Source: Eucommia ulmoides
Lineage: Eukaryota > Streptophyta > Magnoliopsida > Garryales > Eucommiaceae
Reading direction: 5' to 3'
DNA length: 64,000 nucleotides
Assembly: GCA_016647705.1 (NCBI GenBank)
Contig: CM028330.1
Span: 47,582,397 to 47,646,396, forward strand
The notes beneath the pieces were generated by a model, which was given only the letters and a program-made list of their open reading frames with translations, was not told where the DNA came from and did no database searches. Positions 19,476-31,095 of the stretch are shown here, in pieces. Numbering within the stretch: position 1 is the first letter of the stretch; each line of letters begins with the position of its first letter. Position numbers and translations under genes: made by a program.

Positions 19476-21594
19476 TGTTGATCCTAAAATTTTAATGAAT
19501 AATTAAGTATTGATATTTTGATGGAACTAATGTTTAATTGAGTATTTCAGTTATTTAAAGTTCCAGTAATGAAGACGTCAAATTAAATGGATGAAAAATG
19601 AAGATGTTAAGATGATGATGAAGAATTAAGAGTTTGAATAAATTAGGAAAAACAACCCAAATGAATCTTAACTCTTAATATCCCATTTAGGAACACAAAC
19701 ATGTCACAAAATATATTTTATCTTTTATGTGTGTTTTGATTAAGTTAAATTATTTTCTCCTATATGAAATAAGAAGAAATAATTTTGAATGACTAAAATG
19801 GAATATAAGAATATTAGTGGAGCTAATCAAGAGAAGAAAATGGTTAAAGAGGCGAAATCGTAAAAGAAAATAAGTTAAAAATGTATTCAGAGAAGAGATC
19901 CAGTGACAGCAGTCGACTGGTGAGTCAACTGGACATAGAAGCTACATCCTGTATCTCTAAGTCGATCGACAGGTCGACCGGCCAAGAAGGGCTAAACTCT
20001 CTAAATTAATAAGTCGACCGATAGGTCGACCGGTAAAGTAGTGTTGAACTCTCTGAATCTATGAGTCGACTAGGCGGTCGACCTATGCACGCAGCAGCGA
20101 TAGTTTGGCTACAACCTGAGTTGGGCAGTCGACCGAACACGCTGTTTCAGGATACTGTTTGATCCGAGATTATATCCAAAAGTTGCCATTTTTTGTTGGG
20201 ATTTGAAAGAGATTTGGGGGATATTATCTATATTTAAGGTATGGTTCATATACTAATTAAATCCTATTAATATGGTTCATTAAATATTAATGTTTCTCAA
20301 TTTAGTACTTGAAATAGATTCTATACTTATTTATTAAGATTGAGAAATACTTTGGGGGTTTAATTGAGATATTTGAAAGATGTTTTTAAGTGGAATTGAA
20401 CCTAAATAAATTCTTTATGATATAAGGGGTCTATAAGAGATTTTATTTGTCATGAGACATGTAAACTAGCCGTTAGAAGGTTGATTACATATTCCTTTAA
20501 ATAGACCTCCGAATTTTTATTTTAGGACTAATCATTCATTGAGAGAGAGTTAAAACAGTTTATATTATTTGTGAGCTTTTATAAGAGTTACCATTCTACG
20601 ATATTGTGAGCTTTTCTAAGAGTGATTTTGAGAATTAATTGTGATCAATTTTTGCGGATACCGGATTTGAAGCTACATTATTCTAAACATTATTTCTATG
20701 GATTCTGGGTGAGATCTTTCCATATTGCTTATTATTTGTTTATTATTCTATATTTCGAAATTGATCTTAGAAATTGCTTCTACTTTTTGAAGAAAATATT
20801 TTTTACAAACAATTTCTTGAATCTGATTATGTGCTCCAATTTGCTACTCATATATTATTGAAATCAGATTTTTGTATCTCACGTATTTCTATCACTAGTT
20901 GGGATATTAATTGAGTTAATGTTTATCTAGGGTGGTAGAAGTTCCGAGTGAGATTTACTTCTTATCAATTTTTGTATTGGTGAGTTGTGACAGATTAAAT
21001 ACTATTGGGAGCATTTAATCAGGGGTAGCTGGGTTTCAGTCTCTTCCTGTAAAGAGATTGAGGTAGTGATTCTTCCTGGATAAGAATTACATTTGTGAGT
21101 TATTTGTAAAGGTTCCATCCGTACCTGTGAAAAGGATAGTTGGAGTTTTTTGAGAGGTTTTGATTCTTGTGCCTTAGTGCTAAAAAAAGAATTAGGTTAT
21201 TATTTAGCCTGTAGAAAGTAGAGGTTTTTCCTTAGCTTGAGAAAATGATATTGTAAAGGTTGATTCTGAGCCTGTAAAATAATTGGTGTGCGGATTTGAT
21301 TCCTACCTTTAAAGGGATCGTAGTTTTAGTGGGTGTGACCTCCGTGTAGCTCGGGGAACTGGATTAGCCAAGAGTAGCTTGGTAAACCAATATAAATCTT
21401 TTGTGTGCTGCTATATTTACTTTGCTATTTTTGTTGTTTGGGTGTGCACTTAGTTGATTATATCATTCCGCTGTGTTATAAAGACAATAATTAATTTAGG
21501 CTTAAAATTAATTATTTAATTTATTGAATTTTATTCTGATAATTTTTTAATTACCCAATTCACCTCCCTTCTTGGGTATTCTATTGGGCCAACA
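19476..21594 (+). repeat. SIRE 3' LTR
   Basis: 2119 bp, TGTTGATCC...GGCCAACA, with the same landmarks as the 5' LTR: palindrome array about 19905-20140, TATA-like motif 21391-21397, and C-rich end. Two short duplications of the '(g)tgagcttttctaagagtg' type occur near 20570-20630. The 5' LTR has only one copy. Confidence 0.9.
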
Positions 21595-23186
21595 TCGGAA
21601 AAAGAGAAAAAGCTACTGAAGAATTCGGTCAACTGACCAGGATAGAACAACGATAACAATTCTCACCATTGCACAGGATCGATCCACCAGTGATGAGCTT
21701 GGTCAACTGACGGTCCGAAGTCAAAGTTTGGACTGTCTCATTTTTTGAGCCAAAAATCCTTATTTTTAACAATTTTGATTGACTTTTTTCAATGGATTTG
21801 AATGTTTTACTTGTATAAATTTATATTGTTTGTAATCTATTTATTTAGTCCATATATTTAATTATTCTTGTAATTGAATTGATTGAACTACTTCATATCC
21901 TTAAGAATTTTGAATTGAAAAAGTTTTGGGAACCAAATCAAGCATTTCTAAAAGTATTTCTAAATGAAATATACTTTTTTAAATGAAATATACTTTTTTT
22001 TAAAGTCATGGAATTTGAAAACTAGTTGTTTGAGGTCTAGTTAAAGGTCTATATAGAGACCTACGTTTTTCAAATTGAAAAATCAAGAACATTCAGATTT
22101 TGGCTATTATAAGAAAGGATTCTATGCTAAAAAATTTACGAGAGTTTATATTGAAAAAGTTCTTGATTGAAGCGCTGAAAGTTTTGGTCACCTGCTTGTG
22201 TTCATCACTGAGTTATCATAATCGTTTTCAATAAATTCTGATGAGATCTTTCTAAGCTAGTTAATTTTCTTAATTATATTATTTTTTTAATTACATAGAT
22301 TAAGTATTTTGAGAAAAATAGTTTTCAAATCTAATATCATGAAAATCTTTCAAAACAGTTTTTATTTGAGAAGTCTAATTAATTGTTTTTTTTGTGTTAA
22401 ATTGTTTTTTAAATCTGATTTGTGCCTCACAATAGAATCTATCATGTAGTATTTCGGGACATTGATTGAGCATAATTGTATTGAGGTGGTAGAAGATGAT
22501 TTTGGAAAGAAACTTGTGATTTTTCGTATTTGCGAGTTTTGAGAGGATTAGACATATTTAGGACGGTGTCTAATCTAGGTAGTAGGTTTTGATCTTTAGC
22601 TTGTGAAAAAAAATGGGGTTTAATCTTTTACATGAGAAAAGGATGAGGGTTTGATCTTTAGCCAGCGAAAAAAAAAAAGGTAAATCTTTAGTCTTTTAAA
22701 ATATTAGGTTTTGATTATTCCTATAATAGAATTAAAGTGACAGAGTAATAGAATTAGAATGAGAGAAGGTTCTTCCTAAGCCTGTGAAAATGATAAGTGT
22801 AATTGTGTGAGAGTGTGGCAGGTTGATTCTAAGCATGTGAAAAGAATCAGTATTGTAAAGGTTGTTTCTGAGCATGCAAAATGAATCAAGATTATAAGGG
22901 TTTAGTTACTACCTAGGAAAGGAATCAAAGGGTTAGTGAATTGCGAAATCTCTGTGGAGGTTGGGGGAATGGACGTAGGTAAGAGTAGCTTGCTGATCCA
23001 GGATAAATCTTTGTGTACTGCATTATTACTTTTCTGATTGTTTGGGTGTGCACTTAGTTAAACATATTTTCGTTGTTTAACAAAGATAATAATCAATTAT
23101 GGAAATTAATTTATTTTTTTAATTTATTAATTAAATTTTTGTCACTACCCAATTCACCCATCTTTGAGTAGATCTTTGGGCCAAAA

Positions 23187-23850
23187 ATTAGTACCAGACC
23201 TGGTTTAGCTCGATAAGCTTAAAATCCTAGCTAAAAATATCACATAGCACACCATGTAAACACTCTAACTGAAGGACAATCTATGCATCATCCACCTTTG
23301 TTATAGTCGATAATTATGCATTCTGGAAAGGTAGAATTATTGTCTTCTATAAGCCACTAACTATAAGGCTTGGTTGGTCATCGAGGATGGTCCATATGCT
23401 CCTAAAGAAAATGGAGTAGTTAAAAAAAAAAAAACTGGATTCTACTGATAAACAAAAGTTATCTATTAATGCACAAACTATAATCCTTTTGTTTTATTCT
23501 TTATATGCAGACGAGTATAGTAGGGTTTCACGTTGCGAATCGGTGAAAGATATCTGGGATACATTACAAATCACACATGAGAGAACTAATCAAGTGAGAA
23601 AGTCCAAAATCAATGCCTTGATCCATCAGTTTGAACTGTTTAGAATGGATGATGCAGAAACAATTCCAAAGATGTACACTAGATTCACAAATATTTGTAA
23701 CAGTCTTGGAGTACTCGAAAGCCATATTCAATGTAGGACAAAGTCTGAAAGATTTTGATATCTTTGACCAAAGTTTAGGAACCAAAAGTCACTGCAATCG
23801 AAGAAGCTACGGATCTCACTAAATACACTCTCGATGAACTCATTGGTAAC
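23187..23850 (+). pseudogene. Primer-binding site and 5' half of gag, downstream side of the LTR-sharing SIRE locus
   Basis: Right after the old LTR come a primer-binding-site-like stretch (attagtaccagacctggttt) and a decayed gag. The gag reads HHVNTLTEGQSMHHPPLL early on, with the expected ATG at about 23244 changed to ATA. The later part (23489-23758) keeps SVKDIWDTLQITHERTNQVR and MYTRFTNICNSLGVLE. It breaks inside the DELIGN-LMTHE segment at 23850, where the Athila-like element is inserted, and continues at 29976. Confidence 0.85.
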
Positions 23851-25356
23851 TAGTACGGGCGATTTTGCGCAAGCCTACTTACGCTCGCAAGTATACGAGG
23901 TCTAAAGTTTTAATATAGTGGATCTTTGAAAATCGGATATCACTCCCACAAAAAAAAGTGTGAATAATTGAATTGAATACCACAATTGACGTAGTCTCGT
24001 GTTATCCTGACGACGGAAGACGTGAATTGAAATTAAACTAAGCTAAACTACAATTAGTGGGTTAATTCTAACTAAGTTGATTAATTAGGGATTGATTTCG
24101 TTCACTTAATACACGTTTGATTTCGTTCGGTTAACAATAACGAGTTTAGGTATCCGACAATCTCGGTTCGTAAACTCCTCCGCCACCTCTTCCGAGTGTA
24201 AGACGAGAGAATACGCGACTTTAGTGTCGACGAAGAGGTCCCCCTCATTGTCTTAACGACTCTAGCCCGCGTGAGTCTTGACCCAACGTCATCGATTGCA
24301 TACTAACTAACGCCCTCCCGGGTCGTTAGGTCGTAATGATGTGTTTACCCTAGTCCAAATCCAGAGTTACCTCTCCCGAGTGTCAAACCCTAGATTCTCA
24401 AATCCAACCCTAATACCGTTACACGCATATTAAGATTGTCATCAAATGATAAACACAATCAGACTTAAAACAACAACCGTTGAAGAAACGTATATTAAAC
24501 CAAACGAGTATTTACACAACTACACATTTCCCTAACTAATCTCTAAATTACACTAACATGTTCTTAGCCAATACAACATTTAATCAAGAGGAGATCATCA
24601 TTACCAACTATAAATATTAAATACAAAGATGGAAACAAGGGAAGAAAAGCCAAATCTCAAAGTGGAGTAGTCCACTTTCGCCAAAGAACGATCCTCTCGA
24701 GCTTCCTCTTCTCGCTTGATGAACTTCCTCTTCTAGCTCTTCAAGGATTGGCCAAGAACACTCTTTACAACTAATCTAATCTACTTCCTAAACTAATCTA
24801 ATCTAACTAAGGTGGAAGAGAGCTCCTAAGAACAACCGGAGCCTCTTCTCACGTCTAAGGGGTCCTAACATTTTTAGCAATTGGGGGAGAAAGGGGTTTT
24901 ATAGGTAAGGGTTGGAAATATCTTCAAAATATCTGAAAACAGATATTTCTGTGCAGAGTGTCACCGCCTAAGCGGTGGTTCACCGCTTAGGCGGTGGACT
25001 TAAGTCGGTTAAGTTATGTCGGTAACTTCGCCTAAGCGGTGGTTTTTCTGCTTAGGCGGTGGCTGCTGGAAAAATATTCTGTTATTTTCTCGCCTAGGCG
25101 ATGGTTTAGCCCTTCAGCACTCCAACATTTTGCCTCTTTTCCGCCTAAGTGGTGGAACTACCGCTTAGGCGGTGGTCTTCATTCACCGAAACCCTGTTTT
25201 ACACATTTTGTTCACCGTTTCTCCACCGTTTTCACTTGTTTCTCGCCCTTTGACGTCCTTTCACCTGTTCTACACTAAAATAAAATTAAATATAACTAAA
25301 ATTCTTTAGAACTAACAAATCCAGTTTAGAAATAGATAGGTTTTTCACACCTATCA
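23851..25356 (-). repeat. 3' LTR of Athila-like element 1
   Basis: 1506 bp. Read on the - strand it starts TGATAGGTGTGAAAAACC and ends CGCCCGTACTA; the other LTR ends CCCCTACCA. Four pairs of ACCGC...GCGGT half-palindromes lie at about 24962-25176. Confidence 0.85.
24962..25176. repeat. Palindrome array (core CCTAAG/CTTAGG), LTR copy 1
   Basis: Units such as caccgcctaagcggtgg and caccgcttaggcggtgg alternate in orientation, with spacers of 3 to about 45 bases. Each unit is itself a near-perfect inverted repeat (ccgcc-taa-gcgg type), and adjacent units are inverted copies of one another, so larger hairpins are possible. GC content is far above the surroundings. The same array is at 29566-29780 in the other LTR. 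Confidence 0.85.
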
Positions 25357-28300
25357 ATACCCCCAAACTTAGAATTTTGCTAGTCCTCGAGCAAAACACT
25401 AATACTAAACTAAACTAAATAACGAACTAACTAACTAAAAATGAAAAATTAAACTAATACAAAAGAAGTATATGCATGTAAATATAGAGTTCAATTGAAA
25501 TAACCAATTTGTTCCTCCCTCAACATCCCTAAATCGGATCAAGTTCGGGAAGTAACTCACACCAAGTGATGTTCTAGAATTTCAATGATCAATATCAATA
25601 AAAATCATTCTAGATCCATTTGAAGTGTGTGTGTGAGAACTCAAATTCATAACTAGTCAAATACTAGATTCGATTATTCAATTGTTAAGCTCATAATTTA
25701 AACCGTTGAACGATTCAGGAAAACCATAAGCTTGATTAGAGTCTACTATCCACTAATGTAGGCTTGGATATTCACGGAAATCAATAGGACTTGGTTTGGC
25801 TTTGGAGAATGACCACGGGTATCACTGCAATAAAAATAGAAATTCAGTTTAATCGATCGATACCCGACGTAAAATCGCTTGTCGCTATCCTCTCTCATGA
25901 CCCCACATTTAAAGTACAATTCTGAATATGAAATGAAAATCCTGGTATTCACTTGTCGAAATAGAAGAAAATGAAAACTATATTCACACGTTTTTTTTTT
26001 TTTTTTTTTAAATATTCCTAAATTAACTCGAATTGTTACAGTTTTAGAAGAGTGCAAAAAGAAGTTAGAGAAACACACCCCCAAACTTATCCGAATTTGT
26101 AAAATTTTAGGAATATGTAAAAAAAAATGATAGAAACACACCCCCAAACTTATTTTAGGAGCGTACAAAAAGAAATACAAAAGTGACAAGTGAATACACT
26201 AATACCGAATCAATAAAAATTTATCAGAAACCCAACCGCTCACTTGATTTCACTCAATTTTTAAAATTAGGGTTAGCGACATTGGTTTAGGAAAAATATA
26301 AATGAAAAGAGTATTTGAAACGTTTTCAGAATTGATTACGTTATCAGCTTCGACAAGGGAAATAAAGAATGAAAATTTTCAGGTTAGCTACAACGGATCA
26401 AGCGAAAAATTGACAGCCTAAATCATGTCTCCAGAATTACCTTACCTAGGATTCCGCCTCAAGTTTTCCCCAAATCAAGTTCTAATTTCCTCATTTTCTA
26501 TCATGAGCCTAATATCAAATAATCAACGTCTAATCGTTTAGATAATTATACTTTGAGTTCAAATGTCGTGCAATTTTCGAATCGAGATAATTTTTACACA
26601 ATCGACATGTTAAGCACACAAAACACACAAAGAAGGTATTACCCCCGACCTCAGTATGCAATTTGGGGATAATTCTCATCATCGGGTCTTGGCCCAAATG
26701 AACTCATATCTAACATGCAAACACAACTTTATACATACACAATACTAAATTAATTCTAATACTAACATACATAAACTAATCTAACACTAAGCATTCAAAA
26801 ACAAAAATTAAACTAACTAAACTAAAAATTTAAAACTTAAAACATTCATAATAATAAAATACATACTCAAAATAATGGTTCATCCTTTTCTACAAAAAAT
26901 CAAAATGGATGAACATCCACTAAACTAATAATCTACTCCATACCAATACAGGCTTGAACATGGCAATGTTCCAAAAGCAGCGAACCCAATAAACATATAG
27001 CATTCACGCAAACAAAATGGGTTGAACACATACCTAGGGAATAAGACTTATTCCCTACTGTTCACCTGACAAGAAATTCCTCTCCACCACTATCACGTCG
27101 GAATAGAAATTGTGGCGGTTGCAAAAAGTGTTGTGGCAATGCCAAAGCAGTCGCACATAAACCTGTGGATTTGATCTGGTGCACACACTAATCACAACGT
27201 TTCAACAAAATATGAATAATGTAGTATACAATTTTGTTTTACACAATTTAACAATCCATAGAAACTAAGTTATCACCAAAACTCAAACCAAAATCCCAAA
27301 GTGATAAAGAAAATTGCGAAAATGGGGTTGAAAATTGATTTGTGGTAGATGATTTGGGGTGGAAATCACAAATTTTGGTAATGGAAGGATGATTTTTGAG
27401 TATTGGAACAGTTTGGAAGTGAGATTTTAGAGAGGATGTGGAGGTTTTGGGGGAGAGAACCTTGCGATTTCAATTTTTGAACGAACAGGGGTTGTTTTAA
27501 CTGCAGAAGGTCCACCGCTTAAGTGGTGGTTTCACTGCTTGAGCGATGGAACTCTTTTCTTTAAAATCAAACCTTCTGACGAAATTCCGCCTAGGCGGTG
27601 GTTTTTTTTTCCGCCTAAGCGAAATTGCACCAGTGTGAAAACATTTTGTCCTGCTGTTAATCCGCCTAAGTGGTGGAGCATGTTTTGAAAATTTGTTGCA
27701 TTCTATATTTTTACCACCTGAGCGGTGGTTTACCGCTTAGACGGTGGGCCTGAAACTCCCACTTTTGTGTTTTTCTCAAATTTTCAAAATACGGCTCCAC
27801 CCCGTATATTTTCACTTCGCTTGTTCAACATGTTTAAATTTAAAATACTTTCCCAAACTTCCACGCTCCTAAATTCACTGCCAAACACGTTCCGAATCCA
27901 TGTCGGCTTCCAAAAAGAATAAATAATTAAATAAATAGTAACAAAAATCGGGTAATTTAATACCCTAAGTTTCATTTCAAAAGAATAGTGCTTGAGTTAC
28001 CATCCCCAGCTGGACTTTTGTGTCACTAAGTATTTTTCACCAAAATTCCCCATAGACAAGGAATTTGGGCTCGAATGCTTAGTCGGATCAAGATCATGGC
28101 TTTGAAATCGGCTTCTCCTCTCAGTTCTTATCATTTGCAATAAGCTCCATCTCGGGATTGAGAATTAGCCTTCTTCATCGTTTCTCACACTACTTGATCT
28201 CATTAACACAATAAAGCAAAAAATTAAAATTAAAAACTAAACAAAAATAAATGTCAGGATTAACACTCGACTACTTAGTCGCAATATCAACTTAGAATTC

Positions 28301-28476
28301 ACACTAATCCCACGTCTACAACGCCAAAACTTGGTGTGTTGACGGAACTAGGATACGATACATTTGCTTTTCCTATATAAAACTTAATTTCTGGGCCGAT
28401 ACCGTGTTTCTTTTGCAATATTCAATTAAAATTCAAATAACATTCACTCTAATCCCCGGCAACGGCGCCAAAAACT
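25357..28476 (-). mobile_element. Internal region of Athila-like element 1, no coding domains recognised
   Basis: From 5' to 3' on the - strand: the tRNA-Asp primer site (about 28450-28470), a second degenerate primer-site-like block (about 28310-28340), then a gene-less stretch. A further palindrome array lies at 27505-27750 with the same ACCGC arms as the LTR. Repeated 'aagtttgggggtgtg' polypurine-like motifs lie at about 26080-26153, and the true polypurine tract (aagtttgggggtat) abuts the 3' LTR at 25357-25375. A run of T at 25991-26010 and AT-rich filler make up the rest. The region 26640-27180 is unique and unrecognised. Confidence 0.7.
27505..27750. repeat. Palindrome array inside the interior of Athila-like element 1
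   Basis: About seven degenerate units of the LTR palindrome, for example accgcttaagtggtgg, ccgcctaggcggtgg and taccgcttagacggtgg, occur near the 5' end of the internal region, outside the LTR. Their presence there means the motif was copied within the element independently of LTR duplication. Confidence 0.8.
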
Positions 28477-29970
28477 TGGTAGGGGAGATTTTGCGCACGC
28501 CTACTTACGCTCGCAAGTATACGAGGTCTAAAGTTTTAATATAGTAGATCTTTGAAGATCAGATATCGTTCCCACAGAGAAAAGTATGAATAATTGAATT
28601 GAATACCGCAATTGACATAGTCTCGTGTTATCCTGACGACGGAAAACGTAAATTGAAATTAAACTAAGCTAAACTACAATTAGTGGGTTAATTCTAACTA
28701 AGTTTATTAATTAGGGATTGATTTCATTCGGTTAACAATAACGAAGTTTAGGTATCCGACAATCTCAGTTCGTAAACTCATCCGCTACCTCTTCCGAGTG
28801 TAAGACGAGGGAATACGCGACTTTAGTGTCAACCAAGAGGTCCCCCCCGATGTCTTAATGACTCTAGGCCGCGTGAGTCTTGACCCAACGTCATCGATTG
28901 CATACTAACTAACGCCCTCCCAGGTCGTTAGGTACTAACGATGTGTTTATCCTAGTCCGAATCCAAGGTTACCTCTCCCGAGCGTCAAACCCTAGATTCT
29001 CAAATCCAACCCTAATACCGTTACAAGCATATTAAGATCGTCATCAAATGATAAACACAATCGGACTTAAAACAACAACTGTTAAAGAAACATATATTAA
29101 ACCAAATGAGTATTTACACAACTACACATTTCCCTAACTAATCTCTAAATTACACTAACATGTTCTTAGCCAATACAACATTTAATCAAGAGGAGATCAT
29201 CATTACCAACTATAAATATTAAATACAAAGATGGAAACAAGGGAAAAAAATCCAAATCTCAAAGTGGAGTAGTCCACTTTTGCCAAAGAACGATCCTCCC
29301 AAGCTTCCTCTTCTCGCTTGATGAACTTCCTCTTCTAGCTCTTTAAGGATTGGCCAATAACACTCTTTACAACTAATCTAATCTACTTCCTAAACTAATC
29401 TAATCTAACTAAGGTGGAAGAGAGCTCCCAAAGAACAACCGGAGCCTCCTCTCACGTCTAAGGGGTCCTAACCTTGTTTAGGTTTGGTGAAGAAAGGGGT
29501 TTTATAGGCAAGGTTTGGAAAATATCTTCAAAATATCTAAAAACAGATATTTCTATGCAGAGTGTCACCGCCTAAGCGATAGTTCACTGCTTAGGTGGTG
29601 GACTTAAGTCGGTTAAGTTCTGTCGGTAACTTCGCCTAAGCGGTGGTTTTTCCGCTTAGGTGGTGGCTGCTGGCAAGATATTCTATTGTTTTCTCGCCTA
29701 GGCGATGGTTCATCCCTTCAGCACTCCAACATTCTGCCTCTTTTCCACCTAAGCGGTGGAACTTCCGCTTAGGCGGTGGTCTTCATTCACTGAAACCCTA
29801 TTTTGCACATTTTGTTCACCATTTCTCCACCGTTTTCACTTGTTTCTCACCCTTTGACGTCATTTCACCTGTTCTACACTAAAACACACTAAAACACAAT
29901 TAAATATAACTAAAATGCTTGAGAACTAACAAATCCGGTTTAGAAATAGATAGGTTTTTCACACCTATCA
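28477..29970 (-). repeat. 5' LTR of Athila-like element 1
   Basis: 1494 bp, very similar to 23851-25356 with scattered substitutions and a few small indels. The palindrome array is at about 29566-29780. Confidence 0.85.
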
Positions 29971-29975
29971 GTAAC

Positions 29976-31095
29976 CTAATGACCCATGAGTCAACTATTC
30001 GTGGATACAAGGATAGATCAGGAAGCATAAAAAAAAAAATCCTTGGCACTGAAATCTCAAAAGAATAAGGAAAATGATAACAATAATGATATAAGTCTTG
30101 ATAATGAATAAGAAAAGGATATGGCGATTTTTATCAACAATTTCATAAAGATGACCCGACGAATATTCCGAATAAAGATAAATTCTAATATAAATAATGT
30201 TGAATGCTACAACTGTCACAAAAAAGGTTATTTTCATTCTGATTATCCAGAGCCAAAGAAAGAGAAATAGAAGAAACAAAAATGTGAAAAAGAGTAAGAA
30301 AAAATCTATAAAAGCCACTTAGGATGGCTCAGAATCAAGCAGTTTGAAAAATCAAATAGCGACGATTCATCCATGCTTGCTCTAATGGCCATTAGAGATG
30401 AGGTAACACAATGTTCTAGTTCTTGTCCTTTAAACTTTGTAAAATTATTTGATGTCTATCAAGAACTAACGCATGATTATAAAAACCAATATTCACAAAT
30501 AAATACCCTACAAAGTACAATGAATACACCTAACATGCTAGCGGTTAAATTTGAATCTAAAAGCAATGAATTGAAATCTATCATTTCGGATTTACGTTCT
30601 ATTGTTCTCAAATTCACAGGTGATTAAAATAATTCGAAATTGCTTTTAGAAAGTTCAAGAGGAATATTTGATAAAACTAGAATTGATTTTCAGAAAAATA
30701 TTAACTAAAAGAGATTTCAGAAATTCTTTTATGAAACTAAAAGTCTTGTTAGATGTTTTAGATGTAATATTATGGGGCATACTCTAAAGAGATGTTTTCA
30801 AAGACTATCTAAATATAAATAAGTATAGGTTCCGAAGTAACTAAAATTTTCTCAACTAACAAGATCAGACCCACTTATATTGGATACCACTTAGGAACTA
30901 TTTGAGGTGCTCCTTTCAGGTTATTCTGAAAGTATCATTAGGCAATGAAAAATGGTTCCTGGATAGTGGTTGTTCTCAACACATGGCGGAAGTCAAATTT
31001 AAATTTACGTCTTTAACATCGAAATATGGTGCTCATGTGACTTTTGGAGACAATGCCAAGGGTAATATTATTGGTATAGGTAATATAGATATTTG
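29976..31095 (+). pseudogene. SIRE gag 3' half and protease start
   Basis: It resumes the gag broken at 23850 with LMTHESTIRGYKD. The first zinc knuckle (about 30206-30250) reads CYNCHKKGYFHSDY, with His and the last Cys both changed to Tyr. The segment 30373-30627 is the gag tail (CSSSCPLNFVKLFDVYQELT). The second knuckle at 30754-30795 is intact, CFRCNIMGHTLKRC. The protease start at 30902-31095 keeps KWFLDSGCSQHMAE. Sequence similarity to SIRE stops at about 31095, where an unrelated region begins without an LTR end. This suggests a deletion rather than a simple insertion. Confidence 0.85.

Larger units (their letters stand above)
12326..21594 (+). mobile_element. Full-length SIRE/Maximus-type copia element
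   Basis: A complete 9.27-kb element: 5' LTR 12326-14426, internal region 14427-19475, 3' LTR 19476-21594. Flanking bases TAGGA (12321-12325) and TCGGA (21595-21599) are probably the 5-bp target duplication with one change. The order gag, protease, integrase, reverse transcriptase, RNase H is that of Ty1/copia. The motif wording (for example MSMMGELNFFLGLQIKK) fits the SIRE/Maximus lineage. Stops and frameshifts in every domain make it inactive. Only about 335 bp separate RNase H from the 3' LTR, so there is no envelope-like frame of the kind some SIRE elements carry. By eye the LTRs differ at about 15 of the first ~190 positions, so the insertion is not recent. Confidence 0.9.
11764..23186 (+). 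mobile_element. Old SIRE LTR, split by the full-length element
   Basis: The LTR starts TGTTGAACCTAATGTTTTGA, runs to 12325, is interrupted by the 12326-21594 element, resumes at 21595 and ends '...gggccaaaa' at 23186. Without the insertion it is about 2154 bp, a complete LTR of the family. It has pol on its left and a primer-binding site plus gag on its right, so it serves as 3' LTR for one internal region and 5' LTR for the other. The palindrome array of the family is split at the insertion point (12190-12300 and 21620-21715). It is diverged from the inserted copy, so it is clearly older. Confidence 0.75.
23851..29970 (-). mobile_element. Athila-like non-autonomous LTR element (element 1)
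   Basis: A 6.12-kb element on the - strand with perfect GTAAC target duplications (23846-23850 and 29971-29975). The 5' LTR is 28477-29970 and the 3' LTR 23851-25356. The 5' LTR is followed by TTTTTGGCGCCGTTGCCGGGG (read on -), which matches the 3' end of plant tRNA-Asp. This primer, and LTRs of about 1.5 kb, fit the Athila group. The internal 3.1 kb carries no gag or pol that I can recognise, so it is a large derivative dependent on helper elements. The longest frame (25746-26189, -) has no family features. Palindrome arrays occur in both LTRs and again near the 5' end of the interior. Confidence 0.85.

Noticed and set aside
25746-26189. 147-aa minus-strand frame in Athila-like element 1
   Set aside because: It contains repeated polypurine-like units and a poly(T) run, and shows no domain.
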